Below, one piece after another: positions 1 through 12,700 of a stretch of 64,000 bases of DNA. Position 1 is the stretch's first letter. Every line of letters starts with the position of its first letter. The notes under the pieces are model-generated. The model was given only the letters and a program-made list of their open reading frames with translations, searched no databases and had not been told where the DNA came from. Made by a program: the position numbers and the translations under genes. The stretch covers positions 248,001 through 312,000 of the forward strand of contig CAJNYU010001570.1 of NCBI GenBank assembly GCA_905331475.1, in the 5' to 3' direction. This DNA comes from Rotaria socialis. Lineage: Eukaryota > Rotifera > Eurotatoria > Philodinida > Philodinidae.

Positions 1-723
1 ATTGCTGATCGTGTTCATAATCGGCAATAACACTATATTTCTCTGCTTTCCATTGCGTTTATTTTAATGAGTATCTCATGATTCGACCAAGGTACAGAAA
101 ATAGAAGAAACACTGAAATTTAATGAAAAGAAAGAGAAAGAAAGAAAAAAACTACCAAATAAGAATCGAACTAAAAATTATTACTTCATTAATAAATATA
201 ATGAAGACATTTGAAAGGTTTTGTTTATTCTCTTACCATAGATTGAAACAAAACAAGTGTCGAATCCAGGAGTAAAGAATTGTTTTAAACAAAAAATTGA
301 TATATTCATACAAAAGCTAGAGAGAGAGAGAAAACAAGAGAAATGCCCAGATGGCTGAGCGAAATAAAAAAGAAGTGAAATCGATCCATACAATCATCGA
401 ACGTCTCTTATCTGTGTCACATAAACAACAATAGAGTACGAAGAAAAGAGAAAGGATTGTAATTTTATTTGAAAAAAAATTGTGCGTTCTTTGTTCCGTG
501 TTTCGCACCTACATTGCTTAATGAATAGTTCGATGTAGAATACTGTCAAAAAAAATAAATAAAGTAAGGATGATAGTCTATTCATATCATGCCGTTTTTG
601 TTAATAGCAAAATTGGGGAGCAGCGTGCATCGAGAATGAATAGAATCATTCTTAGTCTATCTTTCATTTTCTTGCGTTTCTTTTCTCCTCTTTGTTGTTG
701 TTGCCACCGCTGCTCGTGCATAT

Positions 724-821
<98 letters not shown>

Positions 822-831
822 NNNNNNNNNN
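724..831. other. Assembly gap: poly-G run plus 10 N
   Basis: An uninterrupted run of 98 G (724-821) is followed by exactly 10 N (822-831). Such a run in AT-rich DNA, abutting a fixed-size gap, looks like a short-read assembly artefact (dark-cycle G calls in two-colour sequencing) rather than biology. The sequence on either side should not be read as contiguous. Nothing from 1 to 1173 looks coding; the stretch just before 1174 holds a likely 5' UTR splice acceptor (tttttcag ending at 1151). Confidence 0.85.
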
Positions 832-1173
832 TCTTGTTTTCTCTCTCTCTCTAGCCTCTCAGCCACATATGTCTATCTGTTTGATGCGCTTTTTGAATTA
901 TCATCTTCTCTCCTTTTTCCTTTGGATATTTGTTGAACTGTCTCTAGTTGTGTACTTTATTCTTCTATTGCCAATGTATAATGGGATGATCAACATATAT
1001 ATACTGAAAGAAAGAAAAACAAAAATGAATCTATCAATCATTAAAAATCTTATTATGCGTCTAATGTAAAACAATTCATTCATGTCGTGGATGACTATAG
1101 ATCAATTCGTTCAATCTTTTAAATCTTCTTTTGTTTGATTCGATTTTTCAGATCAATCAATAATGAGATAGAA

Positions 1174-2292
1174 ATGAGTTCAGCAACAACTGAACATTCT
1201 TCGCCACATGCTACCGAAACAATACAAACAACTATTGAACAATCAACCGATGAATTACCAAATTTAGTTGATGGCCGTAATAAACCTTTAGTAATTATAC
1301 TTGCAGTAACAGTTCCAACATTAGCGTTTATTGGTATCTTAATTATATTTATTGTATGCTATCGGCGAAGAAATTCATCGGTTTGGTTAAAAAAAGTTGG
1401 TAAGTTTAAATATATTTTAACTAATTAATTAGTTATTTATGCATTAATATATACAATCCTTTACACTAAATTATATAGAGCATTCAAGCCGACTACAAGC
1501 CATTGTAGTCAATCTTTCATCGTCTTCCATTCAGACAGTGTATGATTCATACGATTATATTTATGTGTATAAATTTAGAATACTTCCTAATAGATACCCA
1601 GAAAAAAAAACTCGTATATCTCATCGACAATTTTCACCACCACGTACAGAAACCATTGTCTATAATCGTTTGGTAAGAAACCATATAGAATCAATGATTT
1701 ATCATTCACTGAATTATAATTTTATATTTTAAAACATAAAGAGTACACCATCGTCTCCAGTATTTACAAATTCATTTAATCGTTTGCAATCATCCAATGA
1801 GGGTAAAAGAGTTTAATTGAAGAGATCGGAAAATAGATCTAGTGTCGGTTGTTTTTTGGTTTTTTAAATATTATATTCAATAGGTGAAACTAATGAAGCA
1901 TTTGATGAATATTTAATTAAAAATGAACAACAGCCAGTATTAAGATCAATATTACAGCGAAGTTCAACGGATGGACAACATATATCATCAGTAAGATGAA
2001 TTTATTCACTTTATTGTTTTCAAAAAAGATTTAAACATTATTCGTGTTCTATTTCTAGCTTCAAACAGACTTTCCTGTAAAATTACAAGCGCCTGTTCGT
2101 ACGATAACATCAGCACTTGTTGATGCTATAGCTGCACATCGTGTATCGTTGCTTCTTCATGAAACTAATGCTTCATCATCATTAGAGACAACAACCACTA
2201 ATAATCATTACAATAGGCACTCCGGTGCATCTTCGTCCTGTTCGAATAATTCTCAGACGGTGCTTCTTTTTTCTCAGAGAACTGAATTGTAA
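1174..2292 (+). CDS. Single-pass membrane protein of unknown function (5 exons)
   Basis: Not recognised. Exons 1174-1399, 1479-1672, 1742-1802, 1884-1990 and 2059-2292 join in frame to 273 aa. There is no obvious signal peptide. An acidic, Ser/Thr-rich N-terminal part of about 37 residues precedes one strongly hydrophobic segment (about residues 38-63: VIILAVTVPTLAFIGILIIF and following), then a basic stop-transfer cluster (CYRRRN). The rest is a roughly 200-residue hydrophilic tail rich in Ser, Arg and Tyr. This suggests a type III or type I single-span protein with a cytoplasmic tail. An acceptor at 1151 points to an intron in the 5' UTR. The frame is open back to 1135, so an upstream start is possible, but the ATG at 1174 fits the acceptor better. 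The assembly gap lies about 340 bp upstream, so a missing 5' coding exon cannot be excluded. Confidence 0.7.
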
Positions 2293-5200
2293 TTACTTCA
2301 ATTTTTTCTTGTCTTCTCATGCCAGTTGAATTTAATCTGATTTCGCTACTGCCTGGATTTCATTTTTTCAAGCGAAAAAAATATTTTCACCTATTTATAC
2401 ACATAAATTATACTGAATATTTTTTTTTATTGTTATATACCTATATTGTATTGAAAGAATAATGTTTTTCTGGAAACGATTCAAAAAGAAACAGTAAATC
2501 ATATTTCTTTTTCTTTCCGGAAAATTATATTTGAAATAATTGATTTACGTAATGATTCTTAGTAATTCTTGTTCTCATTTTGCTCTTTAAAACTGTATGA
2601 TTTTCTTTATAAAAGATATCTGTAATTAATTACCTCGTTGATGTTGAATTTATTTACAGTTATTATGAGAGTTTTTTTTATTTATAATTTTTTCATTTGT
2701 TATTTAACCAGTATTGTAACTTTCTAGTTTCTTTCTTTTTTTATGAATTAAAAGTTTATATTCACAATTATTCATACGGAAATTAAAATCCTAATTAACG
2801 TAGATAATTTTATGAGTGAAGAAAAGCAATTAGGTGAATTTAGAAATAGTGTTTTACGTGCGTCACTTATTATCGCATTTGTTTTACATTAGTTCGAAGT
2901 TCTTTTAGGAAAATTTTATATTTTGAACAATAGTATTGATATGATATCAATAAAAATAAAGTATATTTCAAACGAGTTTGTTAAATAAATATATGAATGA
3001 AAACTTTTTTGCTATATAGCAAATGTTGACTGATTCGCGAGATAGATTATTGAAATTGTTCAATTGTACAATTAAACAATGGTTAAACAATTATAAATTA
3101 CAAATAGTTATAAACCAGTATAATATTTTGAAAAAAGTGAATTTTATATACATACAATAAAGTCTAGAAGCGTTTCATTTCGTTATTTCGAGTAGAAATA
3201 ATTTCTACAGCATACAATTAATTTCGTATCTATACCAATTAGTCAAGTAATAACAATGAAGTATATGTATATATAAATATATATATATGTGTAGCTCATT
3301 AGATGTTATAAGACCATTAATTAAAAAATTTGACAATACGGATTGTTGAACGATTATTGAATTAGACGCTATATGTTCTTTCTCGTATGTATTAAGTCAA
3401 ATACATCCTTCCTATTTTAGCATGCGTTTTACAAAGTAAAGTGAATTCATTATATGACAATGCAATAATAGATTATATCAATAGTCAAATACTCACCATA
3501 AATAAATAATCATGACATTATAGATAATAAATGATGTTCGATGATTTAACAGATTTGTATGCGTAAGAAATGCATCAACATATTTTCATACTTGACAGAT
3601 GCAATCATAAAACAATTCGAATCCTTCATTCTCTTAACAATAATGATGAATATCACAGCAGTTGATTTTCAACCACGATCATCCTATGATTGAGTCACTT
3701 TCTTATTGTTGCAACCATTGTCTTCATTATTTTGAACGATTCTACATTAGGAATCGATCTGCCAAAAATATACTATATTTCTAATAGATCAGTTACACAG
3801 TTCTTATGTTTCAGTAATATTTAATGAAAAACATGAAACTTTTAAATGTCATGTCTTGCATAGTTTATACATTTTCTATTGTTTTAATGTTTGAAATTTT
3901 ATTAGAACGACTTGTAGTACTCTTTCTTTCCCCACATTTACGTCCGACATAATTATATTTGTCCAAATCCAATTAATTAGCTATTCACTTTTCCGAAAAT
4001 AAATGCCAAATCTTATGATTTTTTTATATTGTACAAAATAGTTTAACTATAATCGATACTCGCATTAGTATATTTTTAGCAATATAATCAGTTTTTATTG
4101 ACCGATTAATACTTGAGTTAAAAATAAATTTCTGCAAAAGCCATATACCACTTGTAAATCTAATTGAAAGAAACTAATTCAATAGTATTTCATTCTGTAT
4201 AAATTATGAAAACTAAACTAATACATAATTTGATTTTGATGGATCATTCAGTTCATGTAGTTTAATTTCTATTTTTATGATGCTTTTTACTGAAGCAAAT
4301 TATTTATTTCAAATAGTTTGATCTATTCTAGGTAAAGAAATAGTTTGAAGACAACAAATATAAAGAAAATATAAATTATATTTGTTCTAAGATGAATGGA
4401 ATCTATTGTAGAATACAGTAGTGCTTATTTTAGATGTTAAATATTGCACCAATGATAATACGCCCTACTAACATACATAAAAATAATTGTAAGTAAAACA
4501 GAAGCCAATAAAAGACCAATTACTATGTTTTGCATATCTTTACAATGGATTCGATGATACGGTGTGAAAGTAAACATTTTTACATCGCATATTATTCTTT
4601 TCTTCTTCTATTAAATCAAATCATTTTTACATACGTAACTATCTGTAAATTACATAGGCCTCGAATGTTTCTTTGTCTTTCCTGTTAATATATCCAATTA
4701 AGAATGATTATATAACAAGGTATAAACTTTTTCGCACAAATAAACAAAACACAGAACAAACGAGGATTCACTAAACAGAAATCCGAAAGTTCCTTAACAG
4801 TATCAAAAAATCAGCATACAATTATGATTGATGTTTGATAACATTACCGTTATTGGTTCATTATTAAAAATAAAGAGGAAATGACTATGTACACACAAGT
4901 ACACACAGTTAACCAGCTATGTACATTCAAGTTGGTATAATCAATTGCATACCAACTATTAACTTATTTTTATGTGTGTCATAGCTTAGCTGTGTGGATG
5001 TGGAGCTGCGAACAGACTCAGCACTTGTGAGTTTGAACATTTCACCAGTTAAGGTCCTAGGAGTTGTAGGTGTTCATCAGATTTTCAATTCAGCTCCCCG
5101 AGATGTAGAGCTCAAACTGTGACACACGTAAAAATAAGTTGATATTTGGTACATTATTGATTATGCTTACTTGGGTGTACATCGTCACTTCGTAAAAAAA

Positions 5201-6723
5201 GAAATTCAGCAAATGTAGTTAGGAAGAAAAACATGCATAATCAATTGACAATGAGTTTAGGGAAATTAAAGATAAAGTTATGACAATTAACTAATCTATA
5301 GAAATGAGAATATTCAAAAGCAGTTCATAAAAAATACACTCTTTTAATAAGACATTATTTAAAAAAGACATTTATATTTAAGAGATACTTTCAAAGTATT
5401 CCAAAATAATTATATTCTTTTTAAAATGAATTACTATTGTCAGCATAATTCTATACATCTAAATAATTCAATTCTATCAAACTACGTATGTTTCATTCAC
5501 ATAACTGCAATATGCGTTTATCAGAAAAATAACGAACAATTTTTTGCCATTCAAAATTAAGTTTGTTAATTTTTCATATTTACACTAGAGTTGTTGACTA
5601 GATTAGCTTCTTATGTTTTGGATATCGAAGATAGAAAAATTCCCGTATTACGAAACAATATTCCGAAAAAAATTATTCGATTGAAGCAATAAAACCTTGA
5701 AATGATCGTTATTATTCTATGGCTCATATTGATTGAAAGATGAACTTCTATAGATCCAAAATAATAGATTGGTAAATGTTGTTTTCGAGCTGCTATGGAA
5801 TGTTTTTTTTAATCAAATCTAAATATTCTAGCAAGTCGGTATACGTATCATTTATAACCTGGATTTTTTTCAACATCACTTCGTTATATATTTGATCATA
5901 TCATATTGGTCCTAAGATAATTATCTTTGTTTGTCAATTTTACTAGAAACAGGACTAATATGATCAAAAGTACTACTTTGTTTCAAATTTTTCTTGTACA
6001 TTTATGATGATTATTACTTTCAGTTTGAATTCGGCACTTTCTACAAGAGCTTTTTATTATTTAATCGCTATGAAATTGAATAAGGTGAACCAGTAAAGCT
6101 AGTATCTTACATCAATCAAAACGAATGACTGCTATTTTAATATTTGAGATGTAGTTTATTTTGAAAATCTATTCGTGAATAAGCCACCAAGTTGTTAAAA
6201 GAAAAAAAAACCAGGAAAAAACACTGTTTTTTCTTTATGTGGATAAAAATTAACTGATAACGTAGTGAATATGAATGCTAAAGATATATACATATATACA
6301 TATATATTTATATTGTCTTTTTATTTTTTTTAACTTTCGTTTTTTTTGTATCATCAAGTTCACTAACAAGCAAAAAGGGAGAAAACTATTGCAAAAGATG
6401 TGTAAAGAAAAATAAAGTGGAATCAATCTTGATAATAAACACAAAGAAAAAGAGACGCAAACAAAATCTCACTTCATACATGTAAGACAAGGATATCAAA
6501 GACAAAAAAGAAACATTAATAATTCTCACGCGGTATTGTTTTTTCAAGTTAATCAATTAATAAAATCTCACTGTTCTTTATTGAATATATATATATATAT
6601 ATATAATGGTGATGGTTCATAATCACCGGTCAGAAAACAAAAACAAACAATATTTGACATTGTGTAAATTAGAATGAATACAAAGGAAGACATTATTTGA
6701 ATATATTCTGTTATGATGATTGC
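2293..6723. other. Gene-free AT-rich stretch
   Basis: About 4.4 kb between two convergent genes. I see no coding exon on either strand, only short AT-rich chance ORFs. It contains the inverted-repeat element at 4920-5181, a (TA)n tract near 6586-6604 and long A/T runs. The ends should hold the 3' UTRs of the flanking genes. Confidence 0.6.
4920..5181. mobile_element. Short terminal-inverted-repeat (MITE-like) element
   Basis: A 64-bp left arm (4920-4983, beginning TGTACATTCAAG) is matched in reverse complement by 5118-5181 (read inward TGTACACCCAAG), with roughly 80 per cent identity by eye. The best block is AACTTATTTTTA followed by CGTGTGTCA or TGTGTGTCA. The centre of about 130 bp has no ORF. 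I could not find a convincing target-site duplication, so the superfamily is open. It could also be an old solo fold-back repeat. Confidence 0.65.
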
Positions 6724-9700
6724 TTATTGTGAACTTGTACTTGTATCTAAACTATCATCATCTTCTTCTTCACGTAAGACATCTACTTGACGACGGCGTT
6801 TACGAAGCTAAAAATGATTAGAATAATTTTCTATTTGCTTTATTTTTATCGTTGAGAAACTTACTTTTTCAAATTGGCAATCTGAAAACAAATCATGAAG
6901 AAAACGTTGCGCCGATACACGTACACTACTCAGTGTTAATATATAACATATTTCCGAATATAAACAAACATTATCAAATATTCGTGGACGACTTTCTTTC
7001 CAACTAAAATTTCAACAGTTTTATTTTATTTTTGCAAAAAAATGCTAAAGAAAGAAAATAACCTTAACAGTTTTTTTTCGACTTCATCTGTATGAATAGC
7101 AGCAATAAGACGACTAGCTAATGATTTGACATCATCGAAATCTGCTTGCATAGATATATGAGGATTTTCATGGGATGTAAGACTAGTTGTATTATTAATA
7201 CACATCATACAAATATTTAACGACGGCGTTGATGGCATTGGATTTGTTGGAACGATTATTGTCGTTGGCATCATCTGATCTTGTGATCCAACTGCAGGTG
7301 ATGTTGATGTGAATTCTATCGAAATAAATCATAAATCAAGATACTATAGAAACAATAATCTGAATAAAAAAAATCACCTCCAGAACTAATTGATGCTCCA
7401 GTAGCACTACGTGTTCGTGCTTGATCAGCATTTGTATTTCCACGTGAACGAGAACGAGCAAGATCCGACCAAGTTTCATAATTTAAATTATATCCATCAG
7501 ATATCTATGAAATGTAAGTTCACATTCAAAATTAGGGTGTGTCTAGTGGTTTGATATGATAAGTGACAGTGAAACAAACAAGAAACACAAAAACTATTTT
7601 TTTTTATCAAGTCTTCAATTAGATTAGATTAAATGTTCGAAATGATCGTTCTAATTATTTATTTATGTTCAATTCTATTTGTTGAATCAATTTAGCCCAT
7701 GGATTCATGTATTTATTGATGGCATAATGTATGAAGTTTGCAGATACTTTGTGAACGTTTGAATTCTTTTCTTTTTATGAAGTAGAATAAATGTAAATCA
7801 TCTAATACTAAATATTTAATTCTAGACAAGTAATTTAAGACTACAGAAGAATATATTCAATTTATCTGAAGACTACCAGAATGAACTAACAACTATAATA
7901 ATCAGTTGCTTACTATTTTTCTGTATTTCTTTTTCGATTTATTGACATCGTATTTTCTATCTCCTACTATGATGTATCAACGATAGGACTTCCAGAAAGA
8001 ATGAAACGATGAAGAAATACATCGGGGAAACAATGAATATTTTAATATTATCGTGATTGATCATAATAAAAAAAACTCTTATCCGTGTTTCTCTTAACAT
8101 ATAAGGCTATTAGTTGAGCAATAGTTAAATGCCACAAGAAATATCAAATATTATTTCACTGTCAGTTCACACGGAGAGAATGTATCTTAATTAGTGTTAT
8201 AAGGCATTACAAATTCTTCGTCGTTACTTTAAGTATATTTTAGAAATTTAATGTATCTGCTTACCTCTACAACCTGACGAATATCAACTGGTACAGCTAA
8301 ACCACGATATATAGTATTTCCATCTTCATCAGCATCATCTAGATCACGTTGATCAGAAGAATATTTTCTGTTTAAAGGAACAAGAAAAATGTCTTACTTA
8401 AAAAGAATTCTAATCGTTGACTTACCCATCATCTGTTAAAAATTTATCGATTTGTTGATCATGTACATCATGCGATTCATAAATCTTTTTATAAAATTTT
8501 GACCTATATCTTTGAAAGGGCAATAGTAGTTCATCTTTTTTTTCTTTTAATAACATATCATCTGCATAAAAATCATTATAATTAGTATTAACTAAATGAG
8601 AATATGTTGCATGACTAATTTTTTGTACACGTCGTGCATATTCATAACCGGCTGCATCTGGTTTTAAAAGAAAATTACAACGTAATAAACGTGATCGATA
8701 TAATTCATCTGTTGCTGATGGTTCTGATGCAGCGCCAAGTCCAGCTGTCGGTGCTCTTAATGCTTGTATTACTTCTGGAACTTTTTGTAATTGTTTTGAT
8801 TGGCGTAATGCGTTCGATTGATGAGCTGATTTTGAACGTGGACGAAAACGTTCTAATGGCAAACTATCGGTTGCTGATTGCTCAGCTGCTGACTGAGATT
8901 GACTATGAGAGGGATATGTTTGATAAGATGGTGAACGAGAACATTCAAAGTCCGAAAATGACCCTGTTGCTCCACTTGCTATACCAGAATCACGACATGT
9001 TGCTACATTTGTTAATTCTTTTGATATACTTGAACAACGGCGTATGGGCACACTAACAAGTAATGGATGACCATCAGTTTCAAGACAATCGGAAAATGAT
9101 ACCATTGCTATATTACTGGTAGGTGTTGCTGGGGCACTTTCTTCGGGTATAATAACTAGCATCATAGGAAGAAAAAAAAATGATAATTTTAATTTCTAAA
9201 AATAATGTTTTGTTTTATTTACCATGTAGAACATCGGTTTTTTCATTGGAATTCAATAATATTGATGATGGCATAGTGAACGATCGTTTAGATTTAACAT
9301 CAGATGAAGTCGAATCTTTATGAAGATTAAATCGATTCGTTGGTAGAGCATCAGCTGTGACTGGTTCATTTAGATTGAGACTTGTTTTATTATCTGGTAG
9401 ATTGTTTATTGTTGATATTCCTGGTGGAGTTACTTGCAATGAAATACTCTTACGTGGTGATGATGCCATAATACCTTTAGAAATACGTCGTTCAGTACTC
9501 TGACATGTATCAGTATTAGCGACTGATGGTGGAATCGAATGAGATCGAACACGATATGTTTCCCAACCGAAATCTTTTAAAGAAATGGCACCATCTGGTG
9601 TTTGAGCAATTAAACTGAGTGCGTAGAATGCCGTGCTGAAACAGAAAATACAAAACAAATTTATTAACTATTTATTTAAATAGATTACACAACGACAGAT

Positions 9701-12700
9701 TTTAAACCATCAACAATATTTATCTAATTTCAATCAACGTTTATAGATTATGTTGAATGATATATACTTATGTCTTTATACTACGAGTTTTGATCTTTTC
9801 TTATATTTTCCTCACTAAATATAGCATTATCACTGCTCTTGTGACTTGGATGTACGTGAACATAGGATGCATCTAATTAAAAGATTTCTCTATTGTTCGT
9901 CATAACCAATCGAATAGGTATGGTCTATAGCGAAAAACGAAGAGAAATCTTGAAAATGTTGTCACACGAATGCTGAAATTTGACTCGAAGTTTTTCTTAT
10001 TTTACTATAATTTTTAAAGTTCATCATAATGCAAATATGTATTACAAAAAGGCCAGTCTTATAAATACTTTCACTTTTGTACAAGAATAGACATTTTAGA
10101 ATACATTAAATTATTCTTAGGATTGAATGTATTAAATATGTTGATAGTGTCATAAACTCCAATTTCATTGAATCGTAATCTAAAGAAAGATTGAAATTCA
10201 AAGGATCAGTAAAATATTAGTTTATGTATTCGGCTTTTAAATTTATGCCTTCATGAATGTATATGTAATAAGTATTATATCTATTTTAGGCCTTATTGTG
10301 GAGCAAATTCTATATGAATGAAATTCAATAAAATTAGTAATAATATTGTTTACAATCAAAGCATCAGTACAGTAGTCGGTTAATTTGTTTTACTGAAAGG
10401 GATCGTAAAATGTCGCATTTGTTTGTTTTAAGTATAAATATTATTTCAAAAATTAGCTTTTCTTAAGAAAAATTTATTTACCCGCGAACAGATAAATTTT
10501 GACATTCTTCCGCAAAACGTAAAAAATCTGGTAATAAATCTTTTTCGACAAACCAACTGTAACCATATTCGGTACTCGCGGTATTTGCTAATGTCCAAAG
10601 TGCTTCTTTAATAACGCGTGTTTCATTTAAACTAATGCAATTCGTACGATGTTGTCTTAATTCTGTAACATATTTTTCTAGACGAGACTCTGAACGTAAT
10701 AGACGAAATCCTTCAGGATGAAGACATAATTGTCGATACAAGTGAGATGAAACATGAGCGGTTGACCTTTTTATTTTTGCTTTATTTGTTACGGACGTTG
10801 TTTTTCGTCTTTCAAAATAATCATCAGTTAATAAGGAACCACCAGAATATGCTGAAAATAATTTTGTTTCAATTAAAGTAACATATTCAGTATTAAATGT
10901 TGTATCCCAATATGCAAGTTCGTCACGTATCATTGATAAGTGTTTGTCATCATGTTGAACTTGATTGAACGGTATTGAACTCATACGTGCAGTAACCTGA
11001 TGATAGATTTGTGTTAGAAAGCCACTTACATTTTTTATTGTAGAAAATGCTTCCCATAGTTTATGAAATAAATTTACTAATCTCTATGAAAATTAATTTA
11101 AAAATGAAGTTAAATATTTATCCGATCGTAAAAACAAAAGAACATTATATTTACTCTATCTTCAAGAGCTTCATCAAGAACTGAAACTGTTTCAATTAAA
11201 ATTTGTTGATCAGTATCATGTAATTGTGTTATAAGAAGGCTTAATCCCCAACTACCGAATGCAACTGGATTTGAACGAAGAACTACACGAAGTAGACTTG
11301 TACTGTACAAACGAAGTGCCTAGAAAGTAGAAAATAAAATAAAATGTATTAAATATACAATCAAGTTATATTCTATAATCTAATGAATGACTTTCAATCT
11401 TGACTTATAGCTGAATATTTCTTCCTTGCGATTGATGATCTAGTTTCTATGAAATTTTATTTTATTTTAATACGAAAAACAAATTTGATTAAATCTATAA
11501 TTCTTTAATAAAAAAAGGCACTCTTTAAGATGATCTATTATAAGTTAGAATCAAAATATATCAAAGTTTGTAGTGTTATTCGTTACTACTAAAAATAATG
11601 TTTAGAACTAGAAAGCACATTAGATATTTAAATCTCCGCGACAACGGTTCATTTGATTGAGTCCTGCATTGCCAATGATTAGTATAAAAATACAAAGTAA
11701 AACCATATAGAATTAGATAGTTTTAAAATTTATTACATTGGCAATGTTTTTTATTTAACTTTTATTTTTTCGGGAGGACTAGATGAGCTATCATCATCAT
11801 CATTATCATCTTCTGAAACGGCGATCAGTCCATTGGAAGTAGAGTCCTACAGGACAATCTTGCCCTACCCTGCCATCTCCTGCCCTGCAGGGCCAGGCAG
11901 GGTAAGGTTACAAAAAACATATATAGGGTATAAGTAGGGTGTAGTTCACACAAATAAATTTTTTTTATAGAGTAGCACTTAATATATATTTCTGACATCT
12001 TTTTGATCAAAAACAGTGTAAAGAGTGATATCATAATCTAAATCGGATGGGTGGAATAATAACGAACGGAAAACAATGGCCTATTGTTTAGTACTATTTT
12101 TACATAAGCTGACGAGTTCAGTCACTTTTGATTATTTGTCGAGTAAATGTGCATGTAAATGTAATAAAAAATGTCTTCGAAATCATCTCGACATGAACGT
12201 ATTTTTAGTGCAACCGGGCGAATTTCGGAAGAGAGATGGCAAAATTTAAGTGGTGATGTTGTAAATGGCATTTTATTTTTAAGAAACTTTCGAAATATTT
12301 ATTAATTTTGTATTTGATTCTCATTGAAAATCAATAAAATATATTGAAACAAAGTGAAGAAAAACTTCATGCTGACTTTTACTTGGACCTGAAACTGTAA
12401 GAATATGATAGGGTGTAAAATGAAAAATCTCTGTGGTAGGGTAGGGTAGGGGAAGGGTACAATGCCCCTATGGCAGAGGACAGGACAAGGGTACGAAGTA
12501 TTACGATAGGACAGGGCTAGGATACAAAAAAATTTTAATCTACAGGACTCCAATTGGAAGAGCAATATCCTCTCAGTTTTCACAAGTCTATCAGACTGAT
12601 TCAATATGTGACCATTGTCTAATTCAATAGTTACAAATTCGATGATCACTAGTTCTCATGATGAATAAAACACTGTATACTTAAATAATTAGATTCAATT

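Noticed and set aside
570-1069. Open frames encoding long poly-Gly or poly-Pro across the gap
   Set aside because: They exist only because of the 98-G run and the N block. There is no splice or start context and no sequence outside the homopolymer resembles protein.
2293-6723. tRNA or other structured RNA gene in the gene-free regions
   Set aside because: I scanned for GGTTCGA-type T-loop boxes and cloverleaf stems and found none that could fold. A covariance-model scan would be the decisive test.
12400-12500. GGGTAGGG words as telomere-like repeats
   Set aside because: The units are irregular, lie inside an element with 8-bp duplications and have a complementary counterpart at its other end, so they belong to the transposable element.
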